Made by a program: the position numbers and the translations under genes. Under the pieces are notes generated by a model that was not told the DNA's origin, did not search any database, and was given only the letters and a program-made list of their open reading frames with translations. Shown here one piece after another: positions 24,445-33,804 of a stretch of DNA of 45,197 nucleotides (position 1 is its first letter; every line of letters begins with the position of its first letter). This DNA comes from Lachnospiraceae bacterium (lineage in GTDB: Bacteria; Bacillota; Clostridia; Lachnospirales; Lachnospiraceae), in contig JAIKXN010000234.1 of NCBI GenBank assembly GCA_024684055.1, forward strand, positions 1 to 45,197. Reading direction: 5' to 3'.

Positions 24445-25578
24445 TTAAGCGTTGTATTTAACGGGCACACAAACTCCGGTAACTTCCAGTGCTTCCCTGA
24501 ATACTTTAAAGAAATCCTTTATATCTCCTTCGTCAATAGCACCCAGGGCACAGAGTCTGAAAGTATTCGTGGTGCTGATTTTTCCGGGGTAAATCGTAAA
24601 ACCCCTTTCGTAGCAGTAATCATGAACTTTCTCGAAACTCCAGTTTTCGTCATCAGGGTAAACAGCCGAAGATACAAGTCCGGCCCTGAGTTCGGGTTTA
24701 ATAACCTGTCTGAATCCGAGCTCTTCGAGGCCGTCGTTAATGGCATTAAATACTCTTGTATGTCTTGCCCATTTGGCTTCTTCGCCTTCTTCCCAGTATT
24801 CCTTCAACGCCTGAATCGTTGAGTAAATTGTCTGAACAGGAGGGGTAAAATGCATCTCTCCCGTTTTCTCAAAATATTCATACTGAAGATACAGATTGCA
24901 GTAATAACTTCTCTTCGGATACTTTGCACTCTCTTCGATTATTTTCTTATTTCCGACTACAAATGAAAGACCTGTAAAAGCCATGAGACCTTTTTGTGCA
25001 CTTGCCATACAGAAATCAATATTGTCTTTTTCGATATCGATTGGTCTCATCGCATAGGTACTCGTGGTATCAACAGTAAATACGGCATTGTACTTATGTG
25101 CAAGAGCTCCGATTTCCCTGATCGGATTAAGGATTCCGGTGCCTGTTTCATTGTGCGTGGTATGAACAAGTGCAATATCCGGATTTTCAATAAGCGTCTT
25201 TTCTACCTTCTCAAGATCGGGTATCTCGTCCACGGGAAATTTAAGATTAATGAAGGGCAGACTGTAATACTCGCATATTTCAGCTGCTCTCATGCTGTAT
25301 GCACCGTTGTTTACAATGAGTACTTTCTTTCCTTCCGGTAAAAGAGAGTTGATGCATACATCGATATTTATCGTTCCGGATCCGCAGAAAAGAACGGATG
25401 TATATTTATTCAAATCGCCGTGAACGATCTTCACAAGGTCTTCTCTTAATGTTTTCATAAGACCTGCGAATTCTTTTTCTCTCGGGCAGATATCGGGAAC
25501 CACCTGAGCGTATTTAACCGTATCAGTGGTTGTCGAAGGTCCCGGATTAAGTAAAATATTTCTTTTTATGCTTTCCAT
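24445..25578 (-). CDS. phnW: 2-aminoethylphosphonate transaminase
   Basis: This PLP-dependent class V aminotransferase of about 377 residues interconverts phosphonoacetaldehyde and 2-aminoethylphosphonate (AEP). It begins NILLNPGPSTTTDTVKYAQV, as is usual for PhnW, has FCGSGTINIDVCINSLLPEG near residue 70, and the PLP lysine in ASAQKGLMAFTGLSF near 185. Next to PEP mutase and the decarboxylase, it should work in the biosynthetic direction (AepZ role). The ATG at 25578 is chosen because AAAGG lies a few bases upstream; an in-frame TTG at 25626 would overlap the upstream gene. It is preceded by the cytidylyltransferase gene with a 25-base gap. Confidence 0.94.
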   Translation of the reverse strand: MESIKRNILLNPGPSTTTDTVKYAQVVPDICPREKEFAGLMKTLREDLVKIVHGDLNKYTSVLFCGSGTINIDVCINSLLPEGKKVLIVNNGAYSMRAAEICEYYSLPFINLKFPVDEIPDLEKVEKTLIENPDIALVHTTHNETGTGILNPIREIGALAHKYNAVFTVDTTSTYAMRPIDIEKDNIDFCMASAQKGLMAFTGLSFVVGNKKIIEESAKYPKRSYYCNLYLQYEYFEKTGEMHFTPPVQTIYSTIQALKEYWEEGEEAKWARHTRVFNAINDGLEELGFRQVIKPELRAGLVSSAVYPDDENWSFEKVHDYCYERGFTIYPGKISTTNTFRLCALGAIDEGDIKDFFKVFREALEVTGVCVPVKYNA

Positions 25579-25603
25579 TTCATGCCTTTCTTTATATGTC
25601 CGC

Positions 25604-26494
25604 TTAAACATCATATGATTTATCAATAGCCTTTAATTCACTGAAGGTGTCGATTTCAACTATATCCTCATCCCTGCATTCGCATACTTCCACTTTGTAA
25701 TTGTTCTTTTTATATACAAGCGGAACTTGCTCCCAGTATCTTTCCTTGCCTCCGGGGGATTCGAATACATCGGCAATGTCCTTCTTGAGTTTCCTGCCGT
25801 CTTCCCTGCTCCAGTATGATATTCCGACCATCTGCCAGCAGTCCGTACCTCCGACCTTTTCTTCGGTGATTATTCCATCCTTAACGCTGAAGCACCAGTC
25901 ATCGGTTCTTTCTTTCTTTATGGCAAGGAAATCCGAGGTGTAATGATACTTTGTTATAATAGACGGGTTGGAAATAAGAAGATCTGCCTCGAATACATAC
26001 GCATTGGATAAAAGGTTCTTTGCTACAAGCGCCGAGCCTATATTGTTGGCTTCATTATATCCCGGATTTTCAAGAAACTTTATCATTGGATACTTATACA
26101 AAAGCTGATCGAATTCCTCAGCAAGATATCCTCTTACGACATAGATTTCTTCTATGCCCGCCTGAATACAGGCATCTATCAGCCTGTCAATAATTCTTGT
26201 CCCGAAAACTCTGACCAGGGGTTTGGGTGTGTTAAGTGTTATAGGAACCAGTCTTGAACCGAATCCCGCAGCGATAAATACTGCTCTTTTAACGCTGTAT
26301 GGTTCCAGTGCGGTAAGTCCTTTTTGGGTAATTTTTCCGTCTTTAATGAACTTATTGTCTATAAGTTCGTTTACAACCTTGTTAACCATACCGAGCGAAT
26401 ATCCCGATTTTTCTTTTAAATCTCTCTGAGTCATAGACTCGTCCGATACAGCATATATGCTTAATAAATCAAACTGTTTTCTCGTTAAATCCAT
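25604..26494 (-). CDS. Winged-helix / nucleotidyltransferase fusion, probable AEP cytidylyltransferase (PntC/LicC-like)
   Basis: This protein of about 296 residues has an N-terminal winged helix-turn-helix (residues 1-65; MTQRDLKEKSGYSLGMVNKV). A LicC-like sugar-nucleotide-type transferase domain follows: FIAAGFGSRLVPI near 75-86, NTPKPLVRVFG, and FEADLLIS with the metal-binding Asp. The LicC/PntC group forms CDP-choline or CMP-AEP. Because the next genes make AEP and no choline genes are seen, CMP-AEP is the likely product. ATG 26494 is preferred over GTG 26506, which overlaps the GGAG ribosome site. It heads the phosphonate operon behind a long inverted repeat, so the helix-turn-helix may control its own operon. 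Confidence 0.88.
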   Translation of the reverse strand: MDLTRKQFDLLSIYAVSDESMTQRDLKEKSGYSLGMVNKVVNELIDNKFIKDGKITQKGLTALEPYSVKRAVFIAAGFGSRLVPITLNTPKPLVRVFGTRIIDRLIDACIQAGIEEIYVVRGYLAEEFDQLLYKYPMIKFLENPGYNEANNIGSALVAKNLLSNAYVFEADLLISNPSIITKYHYTSDFLAIKKERTDDWCFSVKDGIITEEKVGGTDCWQMVGISYWSREDGRKLKKDIADVFESPGGKERYWEQVPLVYKKNNYKVEVCECRDEDIVEIDTFSELKAIDKSYDV

Positions 26495-26511
26495 TTTGTT
26501 CTCCACTCATT

Positions 26512-26560
26512 TTCAAAATGCCGGTTGTTCATTTTTTTAGACCTGCAACCGATTTTTGAA
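26512..26560. promoter_or_regulatory. Long inverted repeat before the phosphonate operon
   Basis: TTCAAAAT, two unpaired bases and CGGTTG (26513-26527) mirror CAACCG and ATTTTTGAA (26546-26560) across an 18-base centre. The repeat ends about 18 bases before the start codon at 26494. It could be an operator for the winged-helix domain of the first gene or a hairpin in the leader RNA. Confidence 0.55.
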
Positions 26561-26603
26561 CATTCCAAGTTTAACACTTTTTCTCTTCAGAGGCAAGCAT
26601 TCA

Positions 26604-26648
26604 AAAAACTCCGAAACAGTTTCCAATCTTTAACTGCTCGGAGTTTTT
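26604..26648 (-). terminator. Terminator after the receiver gene
   Basis: AAAAACTCCGA and TCGGAG are separated by about 23 bases that hold an inner pair CAGTT/AACTG, making a long bulged stem. On the minus strand it ends in TTTTTT. It follows the receiver gene stop by only a few bases. Confidence 0.75.
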
Positions 26649-26652
26649 ATCA

Positions 26653-27117
26653 TTAGTAAAACTTTTCCAGAAGACTTTTAAAGAAACCTTTCTTTTCGGT
26701 ATATTCCGTCGTTTCTTCCTCTTCTTCATCTTCAGGCATGTTTTTTCGTATTTCTATTGCCTTTCCCACAAGTTCCGAAAGCTTGGCAACTATAATTGGT
26801 TTTTCTATGAAAAGAAGTTCACCGAATTCTTCTTTATTGGTCACTTCGTTTTCATTTCTCATAAGGCACACGGGAACGTTAACGCTTTTTTCCCGAAGAC
26901 TTTTTATAATGTCCAGGCTCTGCCCGACAGGGCCTTTCATATCTATCATAAAAAAATCATATTGTTTAAGCGGCGCATTTAACATGGTTTCCGTCGCGCC
27001 GTAGGAGTCTATATACAAATTACCGGTAGTCTGTATTCTTCTGTCGGACTCTCTGTCAAGAAGCCTTTCCAGATGCTTTCTGTCCGCAATATTATCATCC
27101 AATACCGCTATATGCAT
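26653..27117 (-). CDS. Stand-alone receiver-like protein
   Basis: This 154-residue protein looks like a response regulator receiver domain with no DNA-binding part. Signs are the acidic pair LDDN near residue 7, the likely phospho-acceptor Asp in FFMIDMKG near 57, and Lys in FIEKPI near 107. The last 30 residues are an acidic run (EDEEEEETTEYTE) followed by a short basic/aromatic end, FFKSLLEKFY, which could be an amphipathic tail. The region DKxGPVGQ replaces the usual PxMDG. GGGAGG precedes the ATG. It lies 21 bases after a DUF4190-like membrane protein gene; partners are not obvious. Confidence 0.8.
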   Translation of the reverse strand: MHIAVLDDNIADRKHLERLLDRESDRRIQTTGNLYIDSYGATETMLNAPLKQYDFFMIDMKGPVGQSLDIIKSLREKSVNVPVCLMRNENEVTNKEEFGELLFIEKPIIVAKLSELVGKAIEIRKNMPEDEEEEETTEYTEKKGFFKSLLEKFY

Positions 27118-27138
27118 GTCACCCTCCCCAATATAATT

Positions 27139-28164
27139 TTAATAAGTACCTGCATATTTCATGTGATTTAACAAACTCTCCAGATCGCTCAGATAACTGT
27201 CAAAATTATCATCATTCCACTGATCCTGATCGAGTCTGTAAATCAGAATAACCATGTCATTCGAGTTTTCATTGAATGCAACAAGGTAAAGTTCATACGG
27301 ATTCCATGCGCCCTGTTCGTCGGTATAATAACCTATCTGATCGGCTGCTCCGTATGCCCATTCGCTGTTGTACTGATAAAGTTCATCTGAATAGAAACTG
27401 AAATCATTATCATAAAAACCGTTTTTGGAAAGATAAGCATCAAAAGCTTTTTCGCGGCTGGTTCCGAAATCAGTATAATCGTATACGTAAGCAGGGAATT
27501 CATATTCTACGCCGTTTTTCGAGAATACCTGATAATCGCTTTCACCGTATTCATATGAATAACCGTATTTGGTCAAATCCTCGAATGCCGTTGTTCCGAG
27601 AACAAAATCATAAACACCGCTGCTTCCCGAATTTATGCTGTTAATCAGATCGTTATATTCCGGACTTGAAGTCAGGTCGTTAAGCAGATCGTTATATTCC
27701 GGATTTGAAGTCAGGTCGTTAAGCAGATCCGAATAATCCGAATCAGAGTTGTATCCGTTAATAAAATTATTGTAATCTTCACTGTTAATAATGCTCTCGT
27801 AATCAAATCCGCCGTCTTCAAGATTATTGATTACATTGATAAGCTGCTGTGTATCTCCGGAATTGATTGCCTGCATGGTTTCGTTAAACAAATAGCCAAT
27901 TAAAGCAAAGGACATTCCTATCGAGAAAAGAATAATTGCTGCAACAATCGAAACGATAAAACCAACGATCAAACCTATGATGGAAGTAACAAGTCCTGCG
28001 ATAGCTCTTCCCTTCGGCTGTTTCCTTTTTGCAAGACATATGATTGAAAAGATTAATGCGATAACGCAGGGAATAAATCCCAGATTAAAAATAAAACTTG
28101 TTACCAGACCGATAATACCGAGTACCATTCCGGCAGTACAAAGACCAGATTTGTTTTCTTCCAT
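27139..28164 (-). CDS. DUF4190-like membrane protein with internal repeats
   Basis: The first 100 residues of this 341-residue protein resemble DUF4190: MVLGIIGLVTSFIFNLGFIP, then a second block with GRAIAGLVTSIIGLIVGFIV, giving about three membrane segments. A long extracellular or cytosolic part rich in Asp, Asn, Ser and Tyr follows, with nearly exact 13-residue repeats (SDLLNDLTSNPEY, NDLLNDLTSSPEY) near 140-175. The C-terminal part has many Tyr and Asp (DYTDFGTSREKAFDAYL) and ends in a small folded-looking domain. Function unknown. GGAGG precedes the ATG, and the receiver gene follows after 21 bases, so they may be co-transcribed. Confidence 0.75.
   Translation of the reverse strand: MEENKSGLCTAGMVLGIIGLVTSFIFNLGFIPCVIALIFSIICLAKRKQPKGRAIAGLVTSIIGLIVGFIVSIVAAIILFSIGMSFALIGYLFNETMQAINSGDTQQLINVINNLEDGGFDYESIINSEDYNNFINGYNSDSDYSDLLNDLTSNPEYNDLLNDLTSSPEYNDLINSINSGSSGVYDFVLGTTAFEDLTKYGYSYEYGESDYQVFSKNGVEYEFPAYVYDYTDFGTSREKAFDAYLSKNGFYDNDFSFYSDELYQYNSEWAYGAADQIGYYTDEQGAWNPYELYLVAFNENSNDMVILIYRLDQDQWNDDNFDSYLSDLESLLNHMKYAGTY
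27646..27729. repeat. 39-base tandem repeat within the DUF4190-like gene
   Basis: Two nearly identical 39-base units (27646-27684 and 27685-27723; one base differs in the part compared) and the first bases of a third encode the 13-residue repeats. The near identity in DNA points to recent copying. Confidence 0.85.
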
Positions 28165-28230
28165 AAAGAATCCTCCGTTTTCTGTAATTCTAAAGTTTTA
28201 CCCTTTCGAAATTTACCCCATTTATCCCCA

Positions 28231-28527
28231 TTATATAAAAAACAGATTCAGCGGCGCAAAAAGTAATACCAGCGTCAGGACAATCTGTATAAATAAAATA
28301 ACCGGCATACCTATTACAAAACTAAGATGTTTGGTCTTATGTCTGAATATATACATACCGGCTATCGAGCCAATGCTTCCGCCTATAACAGCGACCAGAA
28401 ACAGCGTAGCCTCAGGGATACGCCATTTCCGCCGCTTTGCTTTTATTTTGTCAACGCCCATTATTATCAATCCGACAAGATTCACAATAGCCAAATATAC
28501 TAAGATTATAATCCAGATATCTTTCAC
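28231..28527 (-). CDS. DUF1294 family small membrane protein
   Basis: This 98-residue protein matches DUF1294: an N-terminal membrane segment (IIILVYLAIVNLVGLIIMGV), the family motif DKIKAKRRKWRIPEATLFLV, a glycine-rich GGSIGSIAGMYIFRHKTKH, and a C-terminal membrane segment. Its role is unknown. The start is a GTG with GGGAG upstream. It lies between argG and the DUF4190-like gene, all on the minus strand, with gaps of 60-70 bases. Confidence 0.85.
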   Translation of the reverse strand: MKDIWIIILVYLAIVNLVGLIIMGVDKIKAKRRKWRIPEATLFLVAVIGGSIGSIAGMYIFRHKTKHLSFVIGMPVILFIQIVLTLVLLFAPLNLFFI

Positions 28528-28590
28528 TTCTTTGCTCCCGGTTTTTTCTAATAATGGTGTTACGGTTTTGAATCTTTTAGGATTCGCTTT

Positions 28591-29808
28591 TTACTTTTTC
28601 TCTCTTGCCTGAGCCTTCATTGCACGAACCTTTGTTGAAAGTCCGAAAAGATTGATGAAGCCTTCAGCATCATGATGGTCGTAAAGATCGCCTGTTGTAA
28701 ATGAAGCGATGTCTTCATCATACAGTGAATAAGGTGATGTGGTCCCGGCTTTGATGATGTTGCCCTTGTAGAGTTTCATCTTAACTTCGCCTGTAACCTG
28801 CTCCTGTGTCTTCTCAAGGAATGCCTGAGCAGCTTCTCTTAAAGGTGAGAACCACTTTCCTTCGTATACAATCTGTGCAAACTTGTTGCCCATCTCCTGT
28901 TTTTCACGATATACATCACGGTCGAGGATTAATTCTTCAAGCTGCTGATGTGCTTCGTAAAGAATTGTTCCGCCGGGTGTTTCATATACACCACGTGACT
29001 TCATGCCTACTACACGGTTTTCAACGATATCGATAATTCCGATGCCGTGCTTTCCGCCAAGCTTGTTAAGATCGCGGATAATATCGGATACTTTCTTTTT
29101 CTCGCCGTTGATTGCAACGGGAATACCTTTTTCAAACGAAAGTGAAACATATTCGCCTTCATCGGGAGCCTTCTCAGGTCTTACGCCGAGCACAAGAAGG
29201 TGATCGTAGTTAGGCTCATTTGCGGGATCTTCGAGTTCAAGGCCTTCATGAGAAATGTGCCATAAGTTTCTGTCTCTTGAATATGAGTTGTCTGCCGAGA
29301 AAGGAAGATTGATGCCGTGCTGATGGCAGTACTCGATCTCTGACTCTCTTGAATCAAGTGTCCACTTGTCATTTCTCCATGCAGCGATGATCTTAAGATC
29401 GGGAGCAAGAGCCTTGATACCGAGTTCAAATCTGATCTGATCGTTACCCTTACCTGTAGCACCGTGGCAGATTGCCGTAGCGCCTTCTTTTCTTGCTATC
29501 TCAACAAGTTTCTTTGCGATAACGGGACGAGCCATTGATGTACCTAAAAGATACTTGTTTTCATAAACTGCATGTGCCCATACGCAGGGAACAATGTATT
29601 CATCACAGAATTCATCTGTTACGTCTTCGATGTAAAGCTTTGTAGCTCCTGAAAGTTTTGCTCTCTCTTCAAGTCCGTCGAGTTCGTTGCCCTGACCGCA
29701 GTCGATACAGCAGCAAATTACTTCGTAATCAAAATTTTCCTTAAGCCAGGGAATGATAGCTGTAGTATCAAGTCCGCCGGAGTAAGCCAATATAACTTTT
29801 TCTTTCAT
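28591..29808 (-). CDS. argG: Argininosuccinate synthase
   Basis: This 405-residue enzyme joins citrulline and aspartate using ATP in arginine synthesis. The ATP-binding motif is LAYSGGLDTTAIIPWL at residues 8-23; further typical parts are GATGKGNDQIRFELG near 120 and SADNSYSRDRNLWHISHEG near 170. Length is standard. GGAGG lies before the ATG. It is separated from argJ/argB/argD by the phosphonate group, and the next gene, argH, is not adjacent. A TATAAT is close to the ribosome site, but no clear -35 was seen, so its promoter is unresolved. Confidence 0.97.
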   Translation of the reverse strand: MKEKVILAYSGGLDTTAIIPWLKENFDYEVICCCIDCGQGNELDGLEERAKLSGATKLYIEDVTDEFCDEYIVPCVWAHAVYENKYLLGTSMARPVIAKKLVEIARKEGATAICHGATGKGNDQIRFELGIKALAPDLKIIAAWRNDKWTLDSRESEIEYCHQHGINLPFSADNSYSRDRNLWHISHEGLELEDPANEPNYDHLLVLGVRPEKAPDEGEYVSLSFEKGIPVAINGEKKKVSDIIRDLNKLGGKHGIGIIDIVENRVVGMKSRGVYETPGGTILYEAHQQLEELILDRDVYREKQEMGNKFAQIVYEGKWFSPLREAAQAFLEKTQEQVTGEVKMKLYKGNIIKAGTTSPYSLYDEDIASFTTGDLYDHHDAEGFINLFGLSTKVRAMKAQAREKK

Positions 29809-29874
29809 TTTAAAAAAGCCTCCTTATTATAAAACCCTTTAGGGTAAATTGTACTTCTTTTAATCTTTCGGCCA

Positions 29875-31404
29875 TTAAGCTCTGCCGTAGATTTCAGCAG
29901 TTTTCTTTAAATACTCTGCCGCTTCTTTTCTTTCATCACCGTAAAGATATGCGGGCAAAAGTCTCCACTTCCAGTTATGTCCGAGAGTGGAAGGAGTATT
30001 TATTCTCGCTTCGCTTCCGAAACCGTAAACATCCTGTATCGGGATAATACATGTGTCGGCAACGCTGCTTTCCGCAAGTCTGATCATATCTCTGTTAAGA
30101 TTTCTTGCATTCTTTATGCAAAGATACTCTTTAAGATTATTCTTGTCAACGCGTTTTAACGATTTATACCATCCTTTTACGGTATCATTGTCATGAGTTC
30201 CGGTATATACAACGCAGTTTTTATCGTAATTATGAGGAAGATAATCGTTATCTTCTCCCGAATCAAATGCGAATTCAAGAACTTTCATCCCGGGATATCC
30301 GGTCTTTTTAACGAGTTTCAAAACCGTGGGTGTAAGAAATCCCAGATCCTCGGCAATGATCTTCGGATTGTTGAGTTCCCTGTTCACTGCCTTGAAGAGA
30401 TCGTGTCCCGGCCCCGGTTCCCAGTGTCCGTACTCGGCGGTAATGTCACCGAACGGAATAAAATAGTATTCATCAAATGCTCTGAAATGGTCGATTCTGA
30501 CCACATCGTAAAGTTCGGAACATTTTGCAAGTCTCTTTATCCACCAGGAGAAATTGTTATTCTTATGGTACTCCCAGTCATACAAAGGATTGCCCCAAAG
30601 CTGTCCCGTAGCTGAAAAATAATCGGGCGGGCATCCTGCAACTCCTCTCGGTCTCGATTCCTTATCAAATATGAAAAGCTCGGGATTCGACCATGTGTCG
30701 GCCGAATCTGCTGCCACATAAATGGGAATGTCTCCTATTATTTCAATTCCTTTTTCATTTGCATAGGCTTTAAGTTTCAACCACTGCTTCATAAAATAAT
30801 ACTGAAGGAACTTATAAAAGCCAATATCAAAAGCAAGGTCTTTTGCTGCCTTATCCATTGCTTTCTTCTGTCTTAAACGAAGCGCCGGTTCCCAGTCATA
30901 AAACGATGTTCCGTGGTTATAATCCTTTATCGCCATGTAAAGGGAATAATCATCAAGCCAGTAAGCCTCGTCAATAATGAACTTTGCATATTCCTTGTCC
31001 GACGCAATGTTGCTTCTGGTATATGCTCTCTTTAAAAGAGAAAATCTTGCATGGTAATGAGCTTCGTAATCGACGTATCCGTTCTTTTCGTCATCCGATG
31101 CATTCTGATACCATTTATCGGATTCGTAATATTCCTCATATGCTTCACGACATTCTTCTTCGGAAAGAAGTTCTTCGTCTATGAATTCCTGCAGATCAAT
31201 ATAGTAAGGATTTCCCGCAAATGTGGAAAAAGACTGGTACGGCGAATCACCGTATCCCGTCGGTCCGAGCGGCAGGATCTGCCAGTATTTCTGTTTTGAC
31301 TCGACGAGAAAGTCAACAAAATCATAAGCCTCTTTTGAGAAGCATCCGATTCCGTATTTGTTTGGGAGGCTGAAAACAGCCATTAGAATTCCGCTTTTTC
31401 TCAT
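29875..31404 (-). CDS. malQ: 4-alpha-glucanotransferase (amylomaltase)
   Basis: This 509-residue glycoside hydrolase family 77 enzyme moves maltodextrin segments between glucans. Signs are SLPNKYGIGCFSKEAYDFVD at the start, WQILPLGPTGYGDSPYQSFS near residue 40-60, the nucleophile region YDVVRIDHFRAFDEYY near 290, and the acid/base region IIAEDLGFLTP near 340. GTHDNDT near 395 holds the third acidic residue. It starts four bases after glycogen phosphorylase ends, without a clear ribosome site, so translation is probably coupled. Together the pair breaks down internal glycogen or imported maltodextrins. Confidence 0.96.
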   Translation of the reverse strand: MRKSGILMAVFSLPNKYGIGCFSKEAYDFVDFLVESKQKYWQILPLGPTGYGDSPYQSFSTFAGNPYYIDLQEFIDEELLSEEECREAYEEYYESDKWYQNASDDEKNGYVDYEAHYHARFSLLKRAYTRSNIASDKEYAKFIIDEAYWLDDYSLYMAIKDYNHGTSFYDWEPALRLRQKKAMDKAAKDLAFDIGFYKFLQYYFMKQWLKLKAYANEKGIEIIGDIPIYVAADSADTWSNPELFIFDKESRPRGVAGCPPDYFSATGQLWGNPLYDWEYHKNNNFSWWIKRLAKCSELYDVVRIDHFRAFDEYYFIPFGDITAEYGHWEPGPGHDLFKAVNRELNNPKIIAEDLGFLTPTVLKLVKKTGYPGMKVLEFAFDSGEDNDYLPHNYDKNCVVYTGTHDNDTVKGWYKSLKRVDKNNLKEYLCIKNARNLNRDMIRLAESSVADTCIIPIQDVYGFGSEARINTPSTLGHNWKWRLLPAYLYGDERKEAAEYLKKTAEIYGRA

Positions 31405-31408
31405 ATAT

Positions 31409-33751
31409 TTATACTATCGATACTTTAATATCTTTCTTCGGGTAGAGTTTCCAGATGTCACGGTTATATTCTTCGATCGTTCTGTCCGATGAGAAGAAAC
31501 CTGCCTTGGCAATGTTAACGAGCATCATCTTCTGCCACTTGTTTCTGTCTTCGTAATCTTCAAGCATCCTGTCTTTGACTTCAATGTATTCTTCAAGATC
31601 GATAAGAGTCATGAACCAGTCTTTGTTAAGAAGTTCCTTATAGAGTCTCTCAAGGTTCTCTTTATGTCCGACCCTGAGTGCTTCTTTTGAAATGATAAAG
31701 TCCACTGCCTCTTTTATGATGTCCGATTTATCGTACAGGTCTTTGGATACATAATCCGCTTTTTCGTAATGTCTGATCACTTCATCGCTTGAAACACCGA
31801 ATTTATAAATGTTTTCTTCTCCGACAAGTTCGGCGATCTCAACATTTGCACCGTCCGCGGTTCCGAGTGTAACGGCACCGTTTAACATAAACTTCATGTT
31901 ACCGGTTCCCGAAGCTTCCTTGCTCGCAAGTGAAATCTGTTCTGAGATATCGCATGAAGGAATCAGTTTTTCTGCATAACTTACATTGTAATTCTCAAGC
32001 ATGACAACCTTGATGTATTTGTTTACATCGGGATCGTTATTGATGATCTCCTGAAGCACGAGGATAAGATGAATGATATCCTGAGCTATAACATAAGCGG
32101 GAGCAGCTTTTGCACCGAAGATAAATGTAATCGGTCTTATAGGCTTCTTTCCTGCCTTGATCTCAAGATACTTGTGAATGATGTAAAGTGCATTCATCTG
32201 CTGTCTCTTGTATTCGTGAAGTCTCTTTGCCTGAATGTCGAAGATCGAATCGGGATCAATTTCAACTCCCTCTTTTTCCTTAACATATTCGGCAAAATTA
32301 ACCTTCTTCAGATGCTTGATATCTTCAAGTTCTTTTAACGTATTTTCATCATCCCTGAACTCGAGAAGTTTTTCAAGTTCATTGGCATTTTTCTTGTATC
32401 CGGTTCCAATCTTTTCATCAAGGAAAGAAGTCAGTTCGCGGTTACATGAAAGCAGCCATCTTCTGAATGTGATACCATTGGTCTTGTTGTTGAACTTCTC
32501 GGGATAGATCTTATAGAACGCGTTAAGTTCAGTATTCTTTAAAATATCCGTATGAATGGCGGCAACACCGTTTATTGAAAATCCGTAGTGAATACAGATG
32601 TGAGCCATGTGAACTCTCTTATCCTTGTCGATGATCTGTACCTTGGGATCTTTGTATTTTTCACGTACTCTCTTGTCGAGTTCCTTAATGATGGGGACAA
32701 GTGCGGGCACAACTTTTTCAAGATATTCAAGCGGCCATTTCTCGAGTGCTTCCGCAAGTATGGTGTGGTTTGTATAAGCACAGGTTTTTGAAACGATCTC
32801 GATTGCTTCATCTATTCCGATGGCCTTCTCGCTTGTCATTATTCTGATAAGTTCGGGAATAATGAGAGTGGGATGCGTATCGTTTATCTGAATGACACAG
32901 AAATCATACATGTGTCTTAAATCATATTTTCTTTCTCTCAACTCATGAAGAATGAACTGTGCGGCATTTGAAACCATAAAATACTGCTGATATATTCTGA
33001 GCAGGTTTCCTGCCTCATCGGAATCATCCGGATAAAGGAAAAGAGTAAGATTCTTTTCGATCGCCTCTTTGTCAAAAGTGATTCCTTTCTCGACAAGTTT
33101 CTCATCAACCGTTTCGAGATCGAAAAGATGAAGTTTGTTGATTCCGTTTTCGTAGCCGATGATATCGATGTCATAGAGTCTCGACTTAACAGAGCAGTCC
33201 TTAAAGTCAACCTTAAATGATGTATCGGTTTTTCTAAGCCAGCCGGTTTCTTCTATCCATTCGTTCTTCTCTGCGCACTGAAGATTGTCACGGAATTCCT
33301 GTTTGAAAAGTCCGTAGTGATAATTAAGTCCGATACCTGCACCGGGAAGTCCGAGTGTCGCGATCGAATCCATGAAACATGCTGCGAGTCTTCCGAGTCC
33401 GCCGTTTCCGAGCGAAGGTTCGGGTTCAACTTCTTCGATAAGCGAAATGTCTTTTCCGTTCTTTTTTAAGACCTCACTCATTTTGTCATAAATTCCGAGA
33501 TTGATGAGGTTATTCGTAAGAAGTCTTCCGATAAGAAATTCCGCTGAGATATAAAAGATTTTTTTCTCGCCGTTTATTCTGTCGGTAACATTTGTAAGAT
33601 CCTTCGTAAAAAGAAGGATCACATAATAAGTTTCTTTATCTGTACAGTCTTTAAAAGATTTGTTAAAAATTTTATTGGATATATAATCCAGCCCCTCTTC
33701 CATGTTGGCTTCGAGTAACTGTTTCTGAATCATTTCCGCCTGTAATGACAT
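31409..33751 (-). CDS. glgP: Glycogen/maltodextrin phosphorylase
   Basis: This 780-residue GT35 enzyme releases glucose 1-phosphate from alpha-1,4-glucans. It has [19 protein letters not shown] near residue 45-65, [19 protein letters not shown] near 105-125, and the PLP region [20 protein letters not shown] near 635-655, where the lysine holds the cofactor. The length is slightly shorter than E. coli MalP, as is common in Clostridia. AAGG precedes the ATG. It is the first of a two-gene unit with malQ, 53 bases downstream of an unknown membrane-anchored gene. Confidence 0.96.
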   Translation of the reverse strand: MSLQAEMIQKQLLEANMEEGLDYISNKIFNKSFKDCTDKETYYVILLFTKDLTNVTDRINGEKKIFYISAEFLIGRLLTNNLINLGIYDKMSEVLKKNGKDISLIEEVEPEPSLGNGGLGRLAACFMDSIATLGLPGAGIGLNYHYGLFKQEFRDNLQCAEKNEWIEETGWLRKTDTSFKVDFKDCSVKSRLYDIDIIGYENGINKLHLFDLETVDEKLVEKGITFDKEAIEKNLTLFLYPDDSDEAGNLLRIYQQYFMVSNAAQFILHELRERKYDLRHMYDFCVIQINDTHPTLIIPELIRIMTSEKAIGIDEAIEIVSKTCAYTNHTILAEALEKWPLEYLEKVVPALVPIIKELDKRVREKYKDPKVQIIDKDKRVHMAHICIHYGFSINGVAAIHTDILKNTELNAFYKIYPEKFNNKTNGITFRRWLLSCNRELTSFLDEKIGTGYKKNANELEKLLEFRDDENTLKELEDIKHLKKVNFAEYVKEKEGVEIDPDSIFDIQAKRLHEYKRQQMNALYIIHKYLEIKAGKKPIRPITFIFGAKAAPAYVIAQDIIHLILVLQEIINNDPDVNKYIKVVMLENYNVSYAEKLIPSCDISEQISLASKEASGTGNMKFMLNGAVTLGTADGANVEIAELVGEENIYKFGVSSDEVIRHYEKADYVSKDLYDKSDIIKEAVDFIISKEALRVGHKENLERLYKELLNKDWFMTLIDLEEYIEVKDRMLEDYEDRNKWQKMMLVNIAKAGFFSSDRTIEEYNRDIWKLYPKKDIKVSIV

Positions 33752-33804
33752 ATCAATTACCTTCTTTCACACATATTCCATTTAATATTACAACAGAAAT
33801 CCCC

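Noticed and set aside
27977-28612. 211-codon plus-strand open frame
   Set aside because: It lies opposite the DUF4190-like, DUF1294 and argG ends, all of which have better evidence.
29830-29870. Terminator or promoter between malQ and argG
   Set aside because: Only a four-to-five-base ACCCT/AGGGT stem and a TATAAT without a -35 were found; both too weak to list.
33598-33620. GATCCTTC/GAAGGATC inverted repeat as a terminator or site
   Set aside because: It lies inside glgP coding sequence near the N-terminus and has no T run; most likely chance.
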